Shown: positions 8,441 through 17,863, counted from the stretch's first letter. The stretch: DNA of 64,000 nucleotides from DASUBV01 sp036510065 (GCA_036510065.1 DATCEO010000156.1:1-64000); one strand, 5' to 3'. Notes: generated by a model from the sequence alone, not told the origin. Made by a program: numbers and translations.

Positions 8441-8710
8441 CTACCTGCGCAGCCCGAGCTTCTCGATCAGCGCGCGGTAACGGCTGATGTCCTTGCGGGC
8501 CAGGTACTGCAGCAGGCGCCTGCGGCGGCCCACGAGCAGCAGCAGCCCGCGTCGGCTGTGGTGGTCGTGCTTGTGCACCTTGAGGTGCTCGGTCAGGTCG
8601 TTGATCCGCCTGGTCAGCAGCGCGACCTGGACTTCCGGCGAGCCGGTGTCACCCTCATTGGTCGCGTGACCGGCGATAATCTCAGTCTTCACCGTGGTGT
8701 CGAGCGGCAC
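8441..8710 (-). CDS. rpsO: 30S ribosomal protein S15
   Basis: An 89-aa primary 16S rRNA-binding protein of the small-subunit central domain. The sequence shows the family core: GDTGSPEVQVALLTRRINDL, then HKHDHHSRRGLLLLVGRRR and the RYRALIEKLGLR end. The start is taken as GTG at 8710, giving VPLDTTVKTEII, because GAGGGAG lies 6 bases upstream and 89 aa is the standard length; an open frame extends further upstream without homology. It heads the rpsO-pnp-M16 operon. A short leader hairpin (8743-8760) precedes it. Confidence 0.97.
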   Translation of the reverse strand: MPLDTTVKTEIIAGHATNEGDTGSPEVQVALLTRRINDLTEHLKVHKHDHHSRRGLLLLVGRRRRLLQYLARKDISRYRALIEKLGLRR

Positions 8711-8742
8711 GTTGCTCCCTCGTGTTGCGTCGTTCTCCGGCA

Positions 8743-8760
8743 CCCAGGGGGGATCCTGGG
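8743..8760 (-). promoter_or_regulatory. Inverted repeat in rpsO leader
   Basis: CCCAGG-ggggat-CCTGGG, 33 bases upstream of the rpsO start codon. It could be a leader hairpin or an operator. The rest of the 302-base gap between rpsO and the divergent sigma gene (8711-9012) shows no promoter I would defend and no gene. Confidence 0.3.
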
Positions 8761-9012
8761 ACCAGTCGGGATACGGAGACGGCCGTGCATCGCAATGCCG
8801 TGCAAGCTCTCCAGATGGTCAGCCGCCTGAGGGCGCAGCCAACCGGGCCTAATACTCCAGCCGACTTCATACGGTATCACGCCAGCGCGTCACTCGGGCC
8901 CGCCGGCGAGAGCTGCCCGTTACCCGATCGTTACGAACTTTCCCGACCTGGCAGCCGGCGGCCGCGTGTAAAGCTCGTCTGGATTCCGGCGCGCCACCCC
9001 GAGGAGGCCGCA

Positions 9013-9483
9013 GTGCGCCATCGCGGCGAGTTCGGTGACTTCTACGAGGCCAACTACGGGCGGATCGTGGCCATGACCGCCGCCCTGCTCGGTGACCGGC
9101 ATGAGGCCGAGGACGTGGCCCAGGAGGCCTTCGCCCGCGCGCTGACCCGGTGGTCCCGGCTGGCCGGATACGAGCTGCCCGAGGCCTGGGTCCGGCGGGT
9201 GGCGCTGCGGATCGCGATCGACTCCGGCCGCCGGCGGCGGCGCGCCCGGGCCACGGCGGCGCGGCTGGAGGGACAGCGGCAGTCGCCGGGCCCCGAGCCC
9301 GGCGACGCGATCGGCTTCACTGCCCTCGAGGCCGCGCTGCTCAGGCTGCCGCTGCGGGAGCGCGAGGTGCTCGTCCTGCATTACCTCGCTGACCTGCCGG
9401 TCGAGGCGATCGCCCGGGACTGCGGCCTGCCCCCCGGCACGGTCAAGACGCGGCTGGCGGCCAGCACCTGGAGCAGGAACTAG
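9013..9483 (+). CDS. ECF sigma factor of SigE/SigM-like group, C-terminus apparently frameshifted
   Basis: A 156-aa sigma-70-family protein. Region 2 is FGDFYEANYGRIVAMTAALLGD... with the DVAQEAFARAL core-binding helix (about 5-50). Region 4 is LRLPLREREVLVLHYLADLPVEAIARDCGLPPGTVKTRL (about 110-150), which reads the -35 element. GTG at 9013 is chosen for the GAGGAGG site 5 bases upstream. The protein stops right after GTVKTRLAA in an atypical tail. Shifting frame near 9440-9455 gives GQHLEQELAQSPEAVA with a stop at 9507-9509 overlapping the next gene's ATG, exactly what the family and operon predict. A single-base indel (real or sequencing error) is therefore likely; the DNA-binding helix is intact either way. 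Confidence 0.85.
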   Translation: MRHRGEFGDFYEANYGRIVAMTAALLGDRHEAEDVAQEAFARALTRWSRLAGYELPEAWVRRVALRIAIDSGRRRRRARATAARLEGQRQSPGPEPGDAIGFTALEAALLRLPLREREVLVLHYLADLPVEAIARDCGLPPGTVKTRLAASTWSRN

Positions 9484-9508
9484 CGCAGTCCCCGGAGGCG
9501 GTGGCGTG

Positions 9509-10689
9509 ATGACCGATCAGCAGCTACGCGAGCAGTTCGACGACTGGGCCCGGCCGCTGCGCGGCACCGTGCCGCCCCCGGTCACCGTCATCCGCCGCCG
9601 GGCCCGGCAGCGCACAGCCCGGCGGCCGCCTCGGCTGCCTCCGCGCTGGCCGTAGCCGGCCTGATCACTGGGCTGGTCGTCAGCGGCCTGCCCTTCGGCT
9701 CCCCGCCCGCCCGGCCGCCTGCCCAGCAGGCGGGGACCCGCGCCCGGTATCCGTTCCCGCCCGGAAATCCCTTCCTGCTCACGATCGGCACGTCTCGCGG
9801 CCGGGCGGTCATCCACGACCTGCGTACTGGCCGGGCGCGGGTTATCGTCCCGCCGGGCCGGGGCGGCTGGTTCACGTGGGTGGCGGCGGCCGCCAGCGAC
9901 CGGCTCTTCGTCCTGGCCGATCAGGCCGGCCGCGCTGGCGTGGCTGATTTCTACGCGCTGCGGCTCGGCCCGGCCGGGCAGGTGGTCTCGCTGCGCCGCG
10001 TGCCGCGGCTCCCGGCAGTGGACGGCCAGATCTACGGCCTGGCCGTCAGCGCAGACGGCAGCGAGTTCGCCGTGGCCACCATGCCGCGGGTACCAGGCTC
10101 GGGCTCCGTGCGCGTCTCGGTGTTCGGGCCCACGAGCGCGGTCACCTCCCGCTCGTGGGCCGCTGTGGCGGGCGCGGCCAGCACGCTGTCCTGGGCCAGC
10201 GGCGGCAGGCTCGCCTTCTACTGGGGAGATGCCCGGCGGCCGGCCCGGTCCGGGCTGCGGATCCTCAGCACGGCGGGTCGGCTGGGCGGTGAGCAGGGCG
10301 CGCCGGGCGGCGGAGACACGTCACTGCTCAGCCAGTCACGCCTCGCCGTCGCCGCCCAGAATCACTCCGGCAGCGCCCAGATCACTGCGGACGGGTCCAT
10401 GGTGCTGACCGCCGCGGCGGAGGCCAGCTCGGGGCCGGCCGCGGCGCAGACGCGGCTCGGTGAGTTCTCAGCGGCGTCGGGGCGGCTGCTGCGCTGGCTC
10501 CCGTTGACCGGCCAGAACACTGGCGTGACCTACTGCGGCGTGCTGTGGGCCAGTCGCGCCGACAGCAAGCTGATCACTCAATGCGGGGACGTTCAGGAGG
10601 AGATCAACGGCAGCCACGTGACCCGCATCCGCCTCCCGGTGATCATCGAGGACTCGGTGGTCGGATATCAGAACAGCTTCGCCTGGTGA
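9509..10689 (+). pseudogene. Membrane-anchored sigma-partner protein with beta-propeller-like ectodomain, frameshifted
   Basis: ATG at 9509 opens MTDQQLREQFDDWARPLRG, the usual N-terminus of the protein encoded after SigE-type sigma genes, but the frame stops at 9653-9655. From about 9625 another frame reads through a membrane helix (ASALAVAGLITGLVVSGL) into roughly 340 residues of beta-rich sequence with WD40-like strands (LAVSADGSEFAVATM, LSWASGGRLAFYWG), ending at 10689. The two pieces join if one indel is allowed at about 9600-9650. As read, the N-terminal cytoplasmic segment is separated from the anchor, so an intact anti-sigma-type protein could not be made. Another start (GTG 9880) could give a soluble fragment. 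Anti-sigma function is inferred from position. Confidence 0.7.
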
Positions 10690-10709
10690 GCATTGCCTAG
10701 CCACGCAGG

Positions 10710-11669
10710 CTAACCGCCGGGCCGGTCCCGCAGGACTTCGCGGGCGGCGGTCACGTCCTGGCGCATCTGGCTGATCAGTTCCGCCACCGAGTCGAACCGC
10801 GCCTGGCCGCGGAGCCGGGTGACGAAGTCCGCCGCCATCTGGGTGCCGTACAGGTCGAGGTCGTCACGGTCCAGGGCATAGGCCTCCACCGTCTGCTCCC
10901 GGCCGTCGAAGGTGGGATTGGTACCGACCGAGATCGCGGCCGGCCACCGCTCCCGCTCCTCGCCCTCGCCGTCGAGGCTGACCAGCCAGCCGGCGTAGAC
11001 GCCGTCCGCGGGGATGGCCGTGTGCGGCAGCGTCTGCAGGTTGGCCGTCGGGAAGCCGAGCGCGCGACCGCGCTGCTGGCCGCGGACGACGACCCCTTCG
11101 ACCCGGTGCGGCCGGCCGAGGTCCCGCGCGGCGCCGGCCACGTCACCGGAGCTGAGCAGCTCCCGGATGGCGGTCGAGGAGATGGTCGTGCCCCCGTCGG
11201 TCAGCAGCGGCACGCCCTCGGCCGTGAACTCGTACTTCTCGCCGAGCTCGGCCAGCAGGGCCACGTCGCCGGCGGCCCGGTGGCCGAAGCGGAAGTTCTC
11301 CCCCACCACCACGTGAGCCGCGTGCAGCCGGTCCACCAGCACCGCCCGGACGAACTCGTCGGGGCCGAGCTGGGAGACCTCGTAGGTGAAGGGCAGCACG
11401 CAGACGGCGCTGACGCGCAGGCCGGCCAGCAGCTGGCAGCGGCGCCGCACCGTGCACAGGAGCGGCGGGTGGGAACCGGGCCGGACGACCTCATCCGGAT
11501 GCGGGTCGAAGGTGACGACGACCACGGGCAGCCCCAGCTCCCGGGCGGCGGCCACCGCCCGCGCGACGATGCGCTGGTGGCCGAGGTGCACGCCGTCGAA
11601 CACGCCCACGATGACCACGCAGGCGCCCCAGTCCGCGGGCACCTCCTCCGGGCCCTGCCACCGCTGCAT
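10710..11669 (-). CDS. ribF: Bifunctional riboflavin kinase / FAD synthetase
   Basis: A 319-aa cytoplasmic enzyme making FMN and then FAD from riboflavin. The N-terminal adenylyltransferase domain (1-180) carries GVFDGVHLGHQ with H28-x-G30-H31. The C-terminal flavokinase domain (about 185-310) carries the phosphate-binding GRALGFPTANL. ATG at 11669 is chosen because the protein then opens like the family; the open frame extends upstream through unrelated sequence. It lies 125 bases after truB as the last gene of the infB-ribF run, convergent with the sigma-partner gene. Only a weak TAGCC/GGCTA hairpin sits between the two stops. Confidence 0.95.
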   Translation of the reverse strand: MQRWQGPEEVPADWGACVVIVGVFDGVHLGHQRIVARAVAAARELGLPVVVVTFDPHPDEVVRPGSHPPLLCTVRRRCQLLAGLRVSAVCVLPFTYEVSQLGPDEFVRAVLVDRLHAAHVVVGENFRFGHRAAGDVALLAELGEKYEFTAEGVPLLTDGGTTISSTAIRELLSSGDVAGAARDLGRPHRVEGVVVRGQQRGRALGFPTANLQTLPHTAIPADGVYAGWLVSLDGEGEERERWPAAISVGTNPTFDGREQTVEAYALDRDDLDLYGTQMAADFVTRLRGQARFDSVAELISQMRQDVTAAREVLRDRPGG

Positions 11670-11794
11670 CTGCGGTCCCCCTATCGATCTGGTCTGCGGT
11701 CTACGGCGGTGTTCCAAGCCTCCCACGCGGCCGGGCCAGGCGGCACTCCCGGGCAACCTCGCCGCCGGGGCGCCCGACCGGGTGGCCGGGCGAC

Positions 11795-12679
11795 CTAGCC
11801 GGTGAAGACGGCGAGCGACCGGGCCTGGCCGCCTTCCTCGGTGAGCAGCGCGATCAGTGACCCGTCCGGGGCGAAGGCCGCGACCGGGCCGGCGGCACCC
11901 AGGGCGGGCAGCCGTCCGCCGTGGCCCACCTGGCGGGCCTCGTCGGCGGTGAGATCCCGGCGGGCGAAGGCAGCGGCTGCCGCCTGGGCCAGCGGGATCA
12001 CCGACCACGAGGCGGCCAGGTCCTCCAGCGTCACGGCGTCGCCGGCCAGGTAGGGTCCCACCCGGGTCCGGCGCAGCGCGGTCAGGTGCCCGCCGACCCC
12101 GAGCGCGTCGCCCAGGTCGCGGGCGATGGCCCGGATGTAGGTCCCGCTAGAGCAGGTCACCTCGATGTCGAAGTCCAGCAGGTCGCCGCGCTCGTCGCTG
12201 ACCCGGCGCACGGCCACGATCTCCAGGGACGAGATCGTCACCGGCCGGGCCGGGAGGTCGGGCGGCGCGCCCTGGCGAGTCAGCCGGTACGCGCGCTGCC
12301 CGGCCACCTTGATCGCGCTGATGCCCGGCGGCACCTGCATGATCTCGCCGCTAAGCGCGGCGGCGGCGGCGCGCAGCGCCTCCGGCGTCACGTCCGTGGC
12401 CGGGACCCGGGCCAGGATCTCGCCCTCGGCGTCGTCGGTATCGGTGCGCTGGCCGAGGCGGACCGTGCCGCGGTACTCCTTCTGGGTCAGCGCCAGGTGG
12501 CCGAGCAGCCGGGTCGCCTTCTCCACCCCGACGACCAGCACGCCGGTCGCCATGGGGTCCAGGGTGCCCGCGTGACCCACCCGCCGGGTGCCCGCCAGCC
12601 GCCGGACCCGCGCCACGACGTCGTGCGAGGTGAGCCCGGCCGGCTTGTCCACGATCACCAGGCCACTGGGCGCGGTCAT
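11795..12679 (-). CDS. truB: tRNA pseudouridine(55) synthase
   Basis: A 294-aa enzyme that converts U55 of the tRNA T-loop to pseudouridine. The catalytic aspartate is D41 in RRVGHAGTLDPMATGVL, the family signature. The N-terminal KPAGLTSHD motif and a C-terminal PUA-like segment are present. It begins 7 bases after the nrnA stop and so belongs to the same transcript as rbfA and infB. Length is normal for actinobacterial TruB. Confidence 0.96.
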   Translation of the reverse strand: MTAPSGLVIVDKPAGLTSHDVVARVRRLAGTRRVGHAGTLDPMATGVLVVGVEKATRLLGHLALTQKEYRGTVRLGQRTDTDDAEGEILARVPATDVTPEALRAAAAALSGEIMQVPPGISAIKVAGQRAYRLTRQGAPPDLPARPVTISSLEIVAVRRVSDERGDLLDFDIEVTCSSGTYIRAIARDLGDALGVGGHLTALRRTRVGPYLAGDAVTLEDLAASWSVIPLAQAAAAAFARRDLTADEARQVGHGGRLPALGAAGPVAAFAPDGSLIALLTEEGGQARSLAVFTG

Positions 12680-12686
12680 GCCGTGG

Positions 12687-13697
12687 TCATCCCCCGAGCC
12701 GCTCGCGCAGGATCGCCATGGCCGCCGTGGCCGAGCCGCCCGCGGTGAAGCCGGCGGCCCGGGCGTGGCCGCCCCCGCCCAGGGCCTTGCAGGCGCGCCC
12801 GACGTCGACGCGCCCCTTGGAGCGGGTCGAGATCAGCCAGTCGCCGTTGTCGGCCTCCTTGAGCACCACGGCCACCTCGGCCTCGTCGGTGCGCCGCAGC
12901 ACGTCGATCACCGGCTCGACCGCGTCCAGCGGCATGCCGCCCCGGGCGCGATCGGCCCTCGTGACGGCGGCCCAGACCAAGCCGAGGCCGCCGGCCGCCT
13001 GCGGCTCGAGCGTTGCCCGGCCCAGCACCGCCGACAGCAGCTCGAGGTAGCCGAACGGGGCCCGGTCGAACAGCTCGTGCGCCACCTCGCCGGGGTCGAT
13101 CCCGGTGCTGAGCAGTTCCGCGGCCAGCTCATGAATGCGCGGCGTGGTGGCGAACTTGAACGAGCCGGTGTCGGTGACCAGGCCCGCGTACAGGCCGAGC
13201 GCGATGTCACGGGAGACGGGCACGCCCAGCCGGCCGATCAGGTCGCGGGCCAGCAGGGCGGTGGCCGCCGCCGCCGGGTCGACGAGACGGACGGAGCCAA
13301 AGCCGACGTTCGACGCGTGGTGGTCCAGCACGATCAGCTCGTCGGCGCGGGCGGCGCACGGAGCCAGCACGCCCAGCCGGTCGGCGCTGGCGGCGTCGAA
13401 GGTCATCATCACCGCGGGGCGCCGCGGATAGGCGCTGGGCGGCCGGAGCAGGTCCACGCCGGGCAGGAAGCGCAGGATGCCCGGCACCTCGAAGGGCTGA
13501 TCACCGAACGAGGCCACGACGCTGACCGGCCGGCCGGAGGACGTGAGGGCCAGGGTCACGGCCAGCATGGACCCGAGCGCGTCAGCATCCGGCCGCACGT
13601 GGCAGGCGAGGCAGACTTCCTGCGCGCCGGCCAGGATCTTCAGCGCCCGGGCCCACTCGGCTTCAAGATCGGGGATACCGGGAGCGCCAGAGGTCAC
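12687..13697 (-). CDS. nrnA: DHH-family bifunctional oligoribonuclease / PAP phosphatase
   Basis: A 336-aa nanoRNase-type phosphoesterase that degrades short RNA oligomers and can hydrolyse 3'-phosphoadenosine 5'-phosphate. The DHH domain shows HVRPDADALGS (33-43), a metal-binding D in MMTFDAASADR (about 101) and VLDHHASN (D125-H126-H127). The DHHA1 domain ends with GGGGHARAAGF. The start overlaps the rbfA stop by four bases (ATGA). The rbfA-nrnA-truB arrangement is common in Gram-positive bacteria. Activity is inferred from family membership. Confidence 0.93.
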   Translation of the reverse strand: MTSGAPGIPDLEAEWARALKILAGAQEVCLACHVRPDADALGSMLAVTLALTSSGRPVSVVASFGDQPFEVPGILRFLPGVDLLRPPSAYPRRPAVMMTFDAASADRLGVLAPCAARADELIVLDHHASNVGFGSVRLVDPAAAATALLARDLIGRLGVPVSRDIALGLYAGLVTDTGSFKFATTPRIHELAAELLSTGIDPGEVAHELFDRAPFGYLELLSAVLGRATLEPQAAGGLGLVWAAVTRADRARGGMPLDAVEPVIDVLRRTDEAEVAVVLKEADNGDWLISTRSKGRVDVGRACKALGGGGHARAAGFTAGGSATAAMAILRERLGG

Positions 13698-14209
13698 GAC
13701 GGCGAGTATCCCGCGTCCTGATCGGCCTCGGCCGGGATTTCGCCGAGTTGACCCTCGCCGTCATCGTGGTCGTCCCCGTCAGGCCCGGCCGGGCTGCGGT
13801 AGGGATCGGGATCTCCGGCGGGAACGGCGCCCGCCCGCGCCGCGGCCACCGCCGCGTCCGCCTGGCGGGCGCGGGCCACCAGATCCTCGATGTTCCGGGC
13901 GGTATCGGGCACCTTGTCCAGCTGGAACGAGATGGCCGGCGTGTGCTTGATCCCGGTCTGCCGGCCGACCTCCGACCTGATCAGGCCGGCCGCGCTGGCC
14001 AGGGCCGCGGCCGTGGCCTCGTGCTCGGCATCGGACCCGTACACCGTGTAGAAGACCGTCGCCTCGCGCAGGTCGCCGGTGACCCGCGCCTCGGTGACCG
14101 TGACGAAGCCCAGCCGCGGATCCTTGATCCGGTGCTCGAGCATCTCGGCCACGATCTGGGCGATCCGCTCGCCGAGCTTGCGTGCCCTGGCCGCGTTCAT
14201 CCCGGTCAC
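13694..14209 (-). CDS. rbfA: 30S ribosome-binding factor RbfA
   Basis: A 171-aa late-stage 30S maturation factor that binds near the 16S 5' helix. The KH-like fold occupies residues about 4-115 (AARARKLGERIAQIVAEML, RLGFVTVTEARVTGDLREA, PAISFQLD). The C-terminal 50 residues are acidic, disordered and longer than in many homologs. An in-frame ATG at 14200 (MNAARARKL) may be the true start. It is coupled by 4-base overlaps to both DUF503 (upstream) and nrnA (downstream). Confidence 0.95.
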   Translation of the reverse strand: MTGMNAARARKLGERIAQIVAEMLEHRIKDPRLGFVTVTEARVTGDLREATVFYTVYGSDAEHEATAAALASAAGLIRSEVGRQTGIKHTPAISFQLDKVPDTARNIEDLVARARQADAAVAAARAGAVPAGDPDPYRSPAGPDGDDHDDGEGQLGEIPAEADQDAGYSPS

Positions 14210-14505
14210 TCCCCTTCGTCGTGGAACAGCTGCTGGCGCGCGGAGAGCAGCTCGATCTCAGGACGGCCCGCGACGAAACGCTCGCATGCCTCCAGCACGC
14301 CGACGGCGTGCGCCGCGGTGGAGCTCACCACGGCGACGCCAATCTCGGCCCTGCGGTGCAGGTCCTGGTGCCCGGTCTCGCCGACCGCCGCGCCGGGGAA
14401 ATGCCGGCGCACCTCGGCCAGAAGCGGCCGGACCGCGGAGCGCTTCTGCTTGAGCGACCGTACATCGCCCAGCAGCACGTCCAGGGTCAGTGCGCCGACA
14501 TACAC
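14206..14505 (-). CDS. DUF503 family protein
   Basis: A 99-aa small protein almost always encoded between infB and rbfA in actinobacteria. It opens VYVGALTLDVLLGDVRSLKQKRS, the DUF503 signature, and ends with an acidic tail. The GTG at 14505 gives standard family length; upstream in-frame sequence belongs to the infB 3' region. The gap to the infB stop is 46 bases and the overlap with rbfA is four bases. The biochemical function is unknown; location suggests ribosome biogenesis. Confidence 0.92.
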   Translation of the reverse strand: MYVGALTLDVLLGDVRSLKQKRSAVRPLLAEVRRHFPGAAVGETGHQDLHRRAEIGVAVVSSTAAHAVGVLEACERFVAGRPEIELLSARQQLFHDEGE

Positions 14506-14551
14506 GCCAGTTCCGCCGGTTCGGTCAGCAGCGATCGCGCGGGTCTGCCCA

Positions 14552-17500
14552 TCAGGTGCGCGGCTTCTCCCGCAGCTCGAACGTCTCGATGATGTCCCCG
14601 ACCTTGATGTCGTTGTAGCCGATGCCGATGCCGCACTCGAAGCCCTCGCGGACCTCGGTCGCGTCATCCTTGAACCGGCGCAGCGACTCGACCGTGAGGT
14701 TGCCGGCGACCACGACGCCGTCCCGGACCAGCCGCGCCTTGCTGTTGCGCGTGATGATCCCGGACCGCACGATGCAGCCTGCCACGTTGCCCACCCGCGG
14801 CACCCGGAAGACCTCGCGGACTTCCGCCGTGCCGAGCTGGGCTTCCTCGTAGATCGGCTTCAGCATGCCCTTGAGCGCGGCTTCGACTTCCTCGATCGCC
14901 TGGTAGATAACCGAGTAGTAACGGATATCCACGCCCTCACGCTGGGCCAGCTCGCCGGCCCTTCCGGCGGGCCGGACGTTGAAGCCGATGATCACCGCTT
15001 CGGAGGCGATGGCCAGGTTGACGTCATCCTGCGTGATGGCGCCCACGCCACGGCCGATGACCCGCAGAACCACTTCCTCGCCGACGTCCAGCTGGAGCAG
15101 GGCATCCTCAAGCGCCTCGACCGAGCCGGACACATCACCCTTGATGATGAGCAGCAGCTCTTCGCGCTCGCCCGACTTGAGCGCGGACTCCAGGTCCTCC
15201 AGGGTGACCCGCGGCCGCCGCTGGGCGAACATGGCGCTGCGCTCCCGCGCCTCGCGCCGCTCGGCGATCTGGCGGGCCACCCGGTCGTCGTCGACGACCA
15301 GGAAGTTGTCGCCAGCGCCTGGCACGGCGGTGAGCCCGAGGACCTGCACCGGACGGGACGGCGGGGCCTCGCTGACCTGGTCGCCATTCTCGTCGAGCAT
15401 GGCCCGCACGCGGCCGAAGGCCTCGCCGGCCACTATCGAGTCGCCGACGTGCAGCGTGCCGCGCTGTACGAGCACCGTCGCGACCGGGCCGCGGCCCTTG
15501 TCCAGGTGCGCCTCGATCGCCACGCCCTGAGCCTGCTGGCTCGGGTTGGCGCGCAGGTCCAGCTCGGCGTCGGCGGTCAGCACGACCGCCTCGAGCAGCG
15601 AGTCGATGCCCGTGCCGTTGCGAGCGGAGACGTCGACGAACAGGTTCTGGCCGCCGAACTCCTCGGCCACCAGGCCGTACTCGGTGAGCTGGGCCCGCAC
15701 TCGCTGCGGGTCAGCGCCCTCCTTGTCGACCTTGTTGACCGCCACCACGATCGGCACCCCGGCCGCCTGGGCATGGTTCAGCGCCTCGGTGGTCTGCGGC
15801 TTCACGCCGTCGTCGGCGGCGACTACCAGCACGACCAGGTCCGTCGTCTCCGCCCCGCGGGCACGCATGGCGGTGAACGCCTCGTGGCCGGGGGTGTCGA
15901 TGAACGTGATCTTGCGCTCCTGGCCGTCCACTACCGTGTCGGCCTGATAGGCGCCGATGTGCTGGGTGATGCCGCCCGCCTCGTGCGCCATCAGGTTGGT
16001 GTTCCGGATCGCGTCCAGCAGCTTGGTCTTGCCGTGGTCGACGTGACCCATGACGGTGACCACCGGGGGCCGCGCCACCAGGTCGGTGTCATCGCCCTCG
16101 TCCTCGCCGAACTCGATGTCAAAGGCCTCGAGCAGCTCGCGGTCCTCTTCCTCCGGCGAGACAACCTGGACGGTATAGCTGAGCTCGGCGCCCAGCAGCT
16201 GCAGGGTCTCGTCGTTCACCGACTGGGTAGCGGTGACCATCTCGCCCAGGTGGAAGAGCACCTGAACCAGCGAGGCCGGGTTCACCCCGATCTTGTCGGC
16301 GAAGTCGCTCAGCGAGGCGCCGCGCGACAGCCTGATGACCTGGCCGTTGCCGCGCGGAATCGAGACGCCGCCGATCGCCGGCGCCTGCATGTTGTCAAAT
16401 TCCTGACGGCGCTGCTTCTTGGACTTGCGGCCGCGCTGCTGGCGGCCGCCCGGCCGCCCGAACGCCCCCTGGGTGCCACTGCGGCCGCGGCCGCCGGGCC
16501 GCGCCGGGCCCATGCCGGGACGCGGACCGCCGCCACCGCCGCCACCGCCGCCGCGCGGGCCGCCGGCACCAGCACCGGGACCACCTCGGCCGCCGGGCCG
16601 CGTACCGGTGCCCGGACCGCTAGAGCCGCCGCGCGGGCCGGCGCCGCCGGGACCGCCGGGACCGCCGGGACCCCGGCCGCCGCCGCCGACGGGCCGCGGC
16701 GGCATGCTGCTGGGACTGGGGCGCGGGCCGCCGGGACGCGGGCCGCCGGGACGCGGACCGCCGGGACGGGTGTCACCGGGACCGCCGGGCCGGGCACCGG
16801 CCGGACGCGGACCGCCGGGAGCGGCGGGACGGCCGACCTGCGGCGCGGTGCCACCGGCGCCACCGGGGGCGCCGGATGCGGCCGGAGCGCCGGGAGCGGC
16901 CGGCTGGCCGGGCCGCGGCGGGCGCGCGGCGCCCATGCCGGTGGCGGTCGAGCTGAAGGGGTTGTTTCCGGGCCGGGGCCCTGGCCGCGGCACGGACCGG
17001 CCGCCGGCGGCCGAGCCGCCTGGCCGTGGCGCGCCCGCGCCAGGAGCCGGACGAGGCGCAGCTGGCCGCGCCGGGGCCGTCTGGTCAGCCTGGGCCGACC
17101 CGGCGTCCTCCGCCGCGGCGGACTGCGCTGGGGCGGACTGGCCGGGACCGGCCTGGGCCGGCGGTGCCTCCGGCGACTGAGTCGCCGGGAAGGGCGTCGG
17201 CACGGCGGCCGACGGGCCCTGCGGCGCAGCGGTGCGCGGCTGCGCCGTCGCGCCCGCATCTGCCGGGGGGCCTGCCTGCGCCGCGGGGGCGGCCGAGGTG
17301 CTGCCGTTCACGCTTCCCTGGCCGTCTGCTGCATCCGACCGCGTGCTGGACGGCGCGGTGCTGGACGGCGCGGTGCTGGACGGTGCGGTGCTGGATGGCC
17401 CGGTGCTGGACGGCACCCCCGCCGGGCCGGCCGACGGGGCCGACGCGGCCTGCTGAGCACGCCGCTGTCCGTTACCTGCCTGGGCCCTCGGCTGCTGCGC

Positions 17501-17653
17501 CGAGAACGCTTCCTTAAGCCTGCGGACCACGGGCGCCTCTATCGTCGAGGACGCCGACCGCACGAACTCGCCCATTTCCTGAAGCTTGGCCATGACGGCC
17601 TTGCTTTCGACGCCGAACTCTTTCGCGAGTTCGTAAACCCGGACCTTCGCCAC
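14552..17653 (-). CDS. infB: Translation initiation factor IF-2
   Basis: A 1033-aa GTPase that brings initiator tRNA to the 30S and promotes subunit joining. An N-terminal IF2_N helix domain (KVRVYELAKEFGVESK) is followed by about 360 residues of Ala/Pro/Gly/Arg-rich disordered sequence with repeats, then a second IF2_N, the G domain (GHVDHGKTKLLD at about 535, DTPGHEAFTAMR, NKVDKEGA) and the C1/C2 domains ending in FELREKPRT. Length is typical for actinobacteria, whose IF-2 has a long Gly/Arg linker. It starts 252 bases downstream of rnpM, with a hairpin in the gap, and heads the infB-ribF gene run. Confidence 0.97.
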   Translation of the reverse strand: MAKVRVYELAKEFGVESKAVMAKLQEMGEFVRSASSTIEAPVVRRLKEAFSAQQPRAQAGNGQRRAQQAASAPSAGPAGVPSSTGPSSTAPSSTAPSSTAPSSTRSDAADGQGSVNGSTSAAPAAQAGPPADAGATAQPRTAAPQGPSAAVPTPFPATQSPEAPPAQAGPGQSAPAQSAAAEDAGSAQADQTAPARPAAPRPAPGAGAPRPGGSAAGGRSVPRPGPRPGNNPFSSTATGMGAARPPRPGQPAAPGAPAASGAPGGAGGTAPQVGRPAAPGGPRPAGARPGGPGDTRPGGPRPGGPRPGGPRPSPSSMPPRPVGGGGRGPGGPGGPGGAGPRGGSSGPGTGTRPGGRGGPGAGAGGPRGGGGGGGGGPRPGMGPARPGGRGRSGTQGAFGRPGGRQQRGRKSKKQRRQEFDNMQAPAIGGVSIPRGNGQVIRLSRGASLSDFADKIGVNPASLVQVLFHLGEMVTATQSVNDETLQLLGAELSYTVQVVSPEEEDRELLEAFDIEFGEDEGDDTDLVARPPVVTVMGHVDHGKTKLLDAIRNTNLMAHEAGGITQHIGAYQADTVVDGQERKITFIDTPGHEAFTAMRARGAETTDLVVLVVAADDGVKPQTTEALNHAQAAGVPIVVAVNKVDKEGADPQRVRAQLTEYGLVAEEFGGQNLFVDVSARNGTGIDSLLEAVVLTADAELDLRANPSQQAQGVAIEAHLDKGRGPVATVLVQRGTLHVGDSIVAGEAFGRVRAMLDENGDQVSEAPPSRPVQVLGLTAVPGAGDNFLVVDDDRVARQIAERREARERSAMFAQRRPRVTLEDLESALKSGEREELLLIIKGDVSGSVEALEDALLQLDVGEEVVLRVIGRGVGAITQDDVNLAIASEAVIIGFNVRPAGRAGELAQREGVDIRYYSVIYQAIEEVEAALKGMLKPIYEEAQLGTAEVREVFRVPRVGNVAGCIVRSGIITRNSKARLVRDGVVVAGNLTVESLRRFKDDATEVREGFECGIGIGYNDIKVGDIIETFELREKPRT
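17342..17415 (-). repeat. 15-base tandem repeats inside infB linker
   Basis: Five in-frame copies of a 15-base unit (GTGCTGGACGGCGCG on the plus strand, with minor substitutions) encode PSSTA repeats in the disordered N-terminal linker of IF-2. A Gly/Pro/Arg-rich repeat block also lies near 16730-16810 (GGPRP units). Confidence 0.8.
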
Positions 17654-17863
17654 TGCGCTCCCTCTACTCGGCCCGGCTCCATGCCGGGCCAGTCAGCCGG
17701 TCCGGGGCAGCGCGTGCTCCGTCCGGCGTCAGCCTCTGCTGTTCATCGCCGCATACTCATCGCGCGTTCATCGCAATCTCAGCCTGCCCTCTCAAGCACG
17801 TCCTGCCATCCGTTCCGTCCGCCCCTGGTGCCGCCGGCCTGGCTCCGGCGCTCACGAGCCGGG

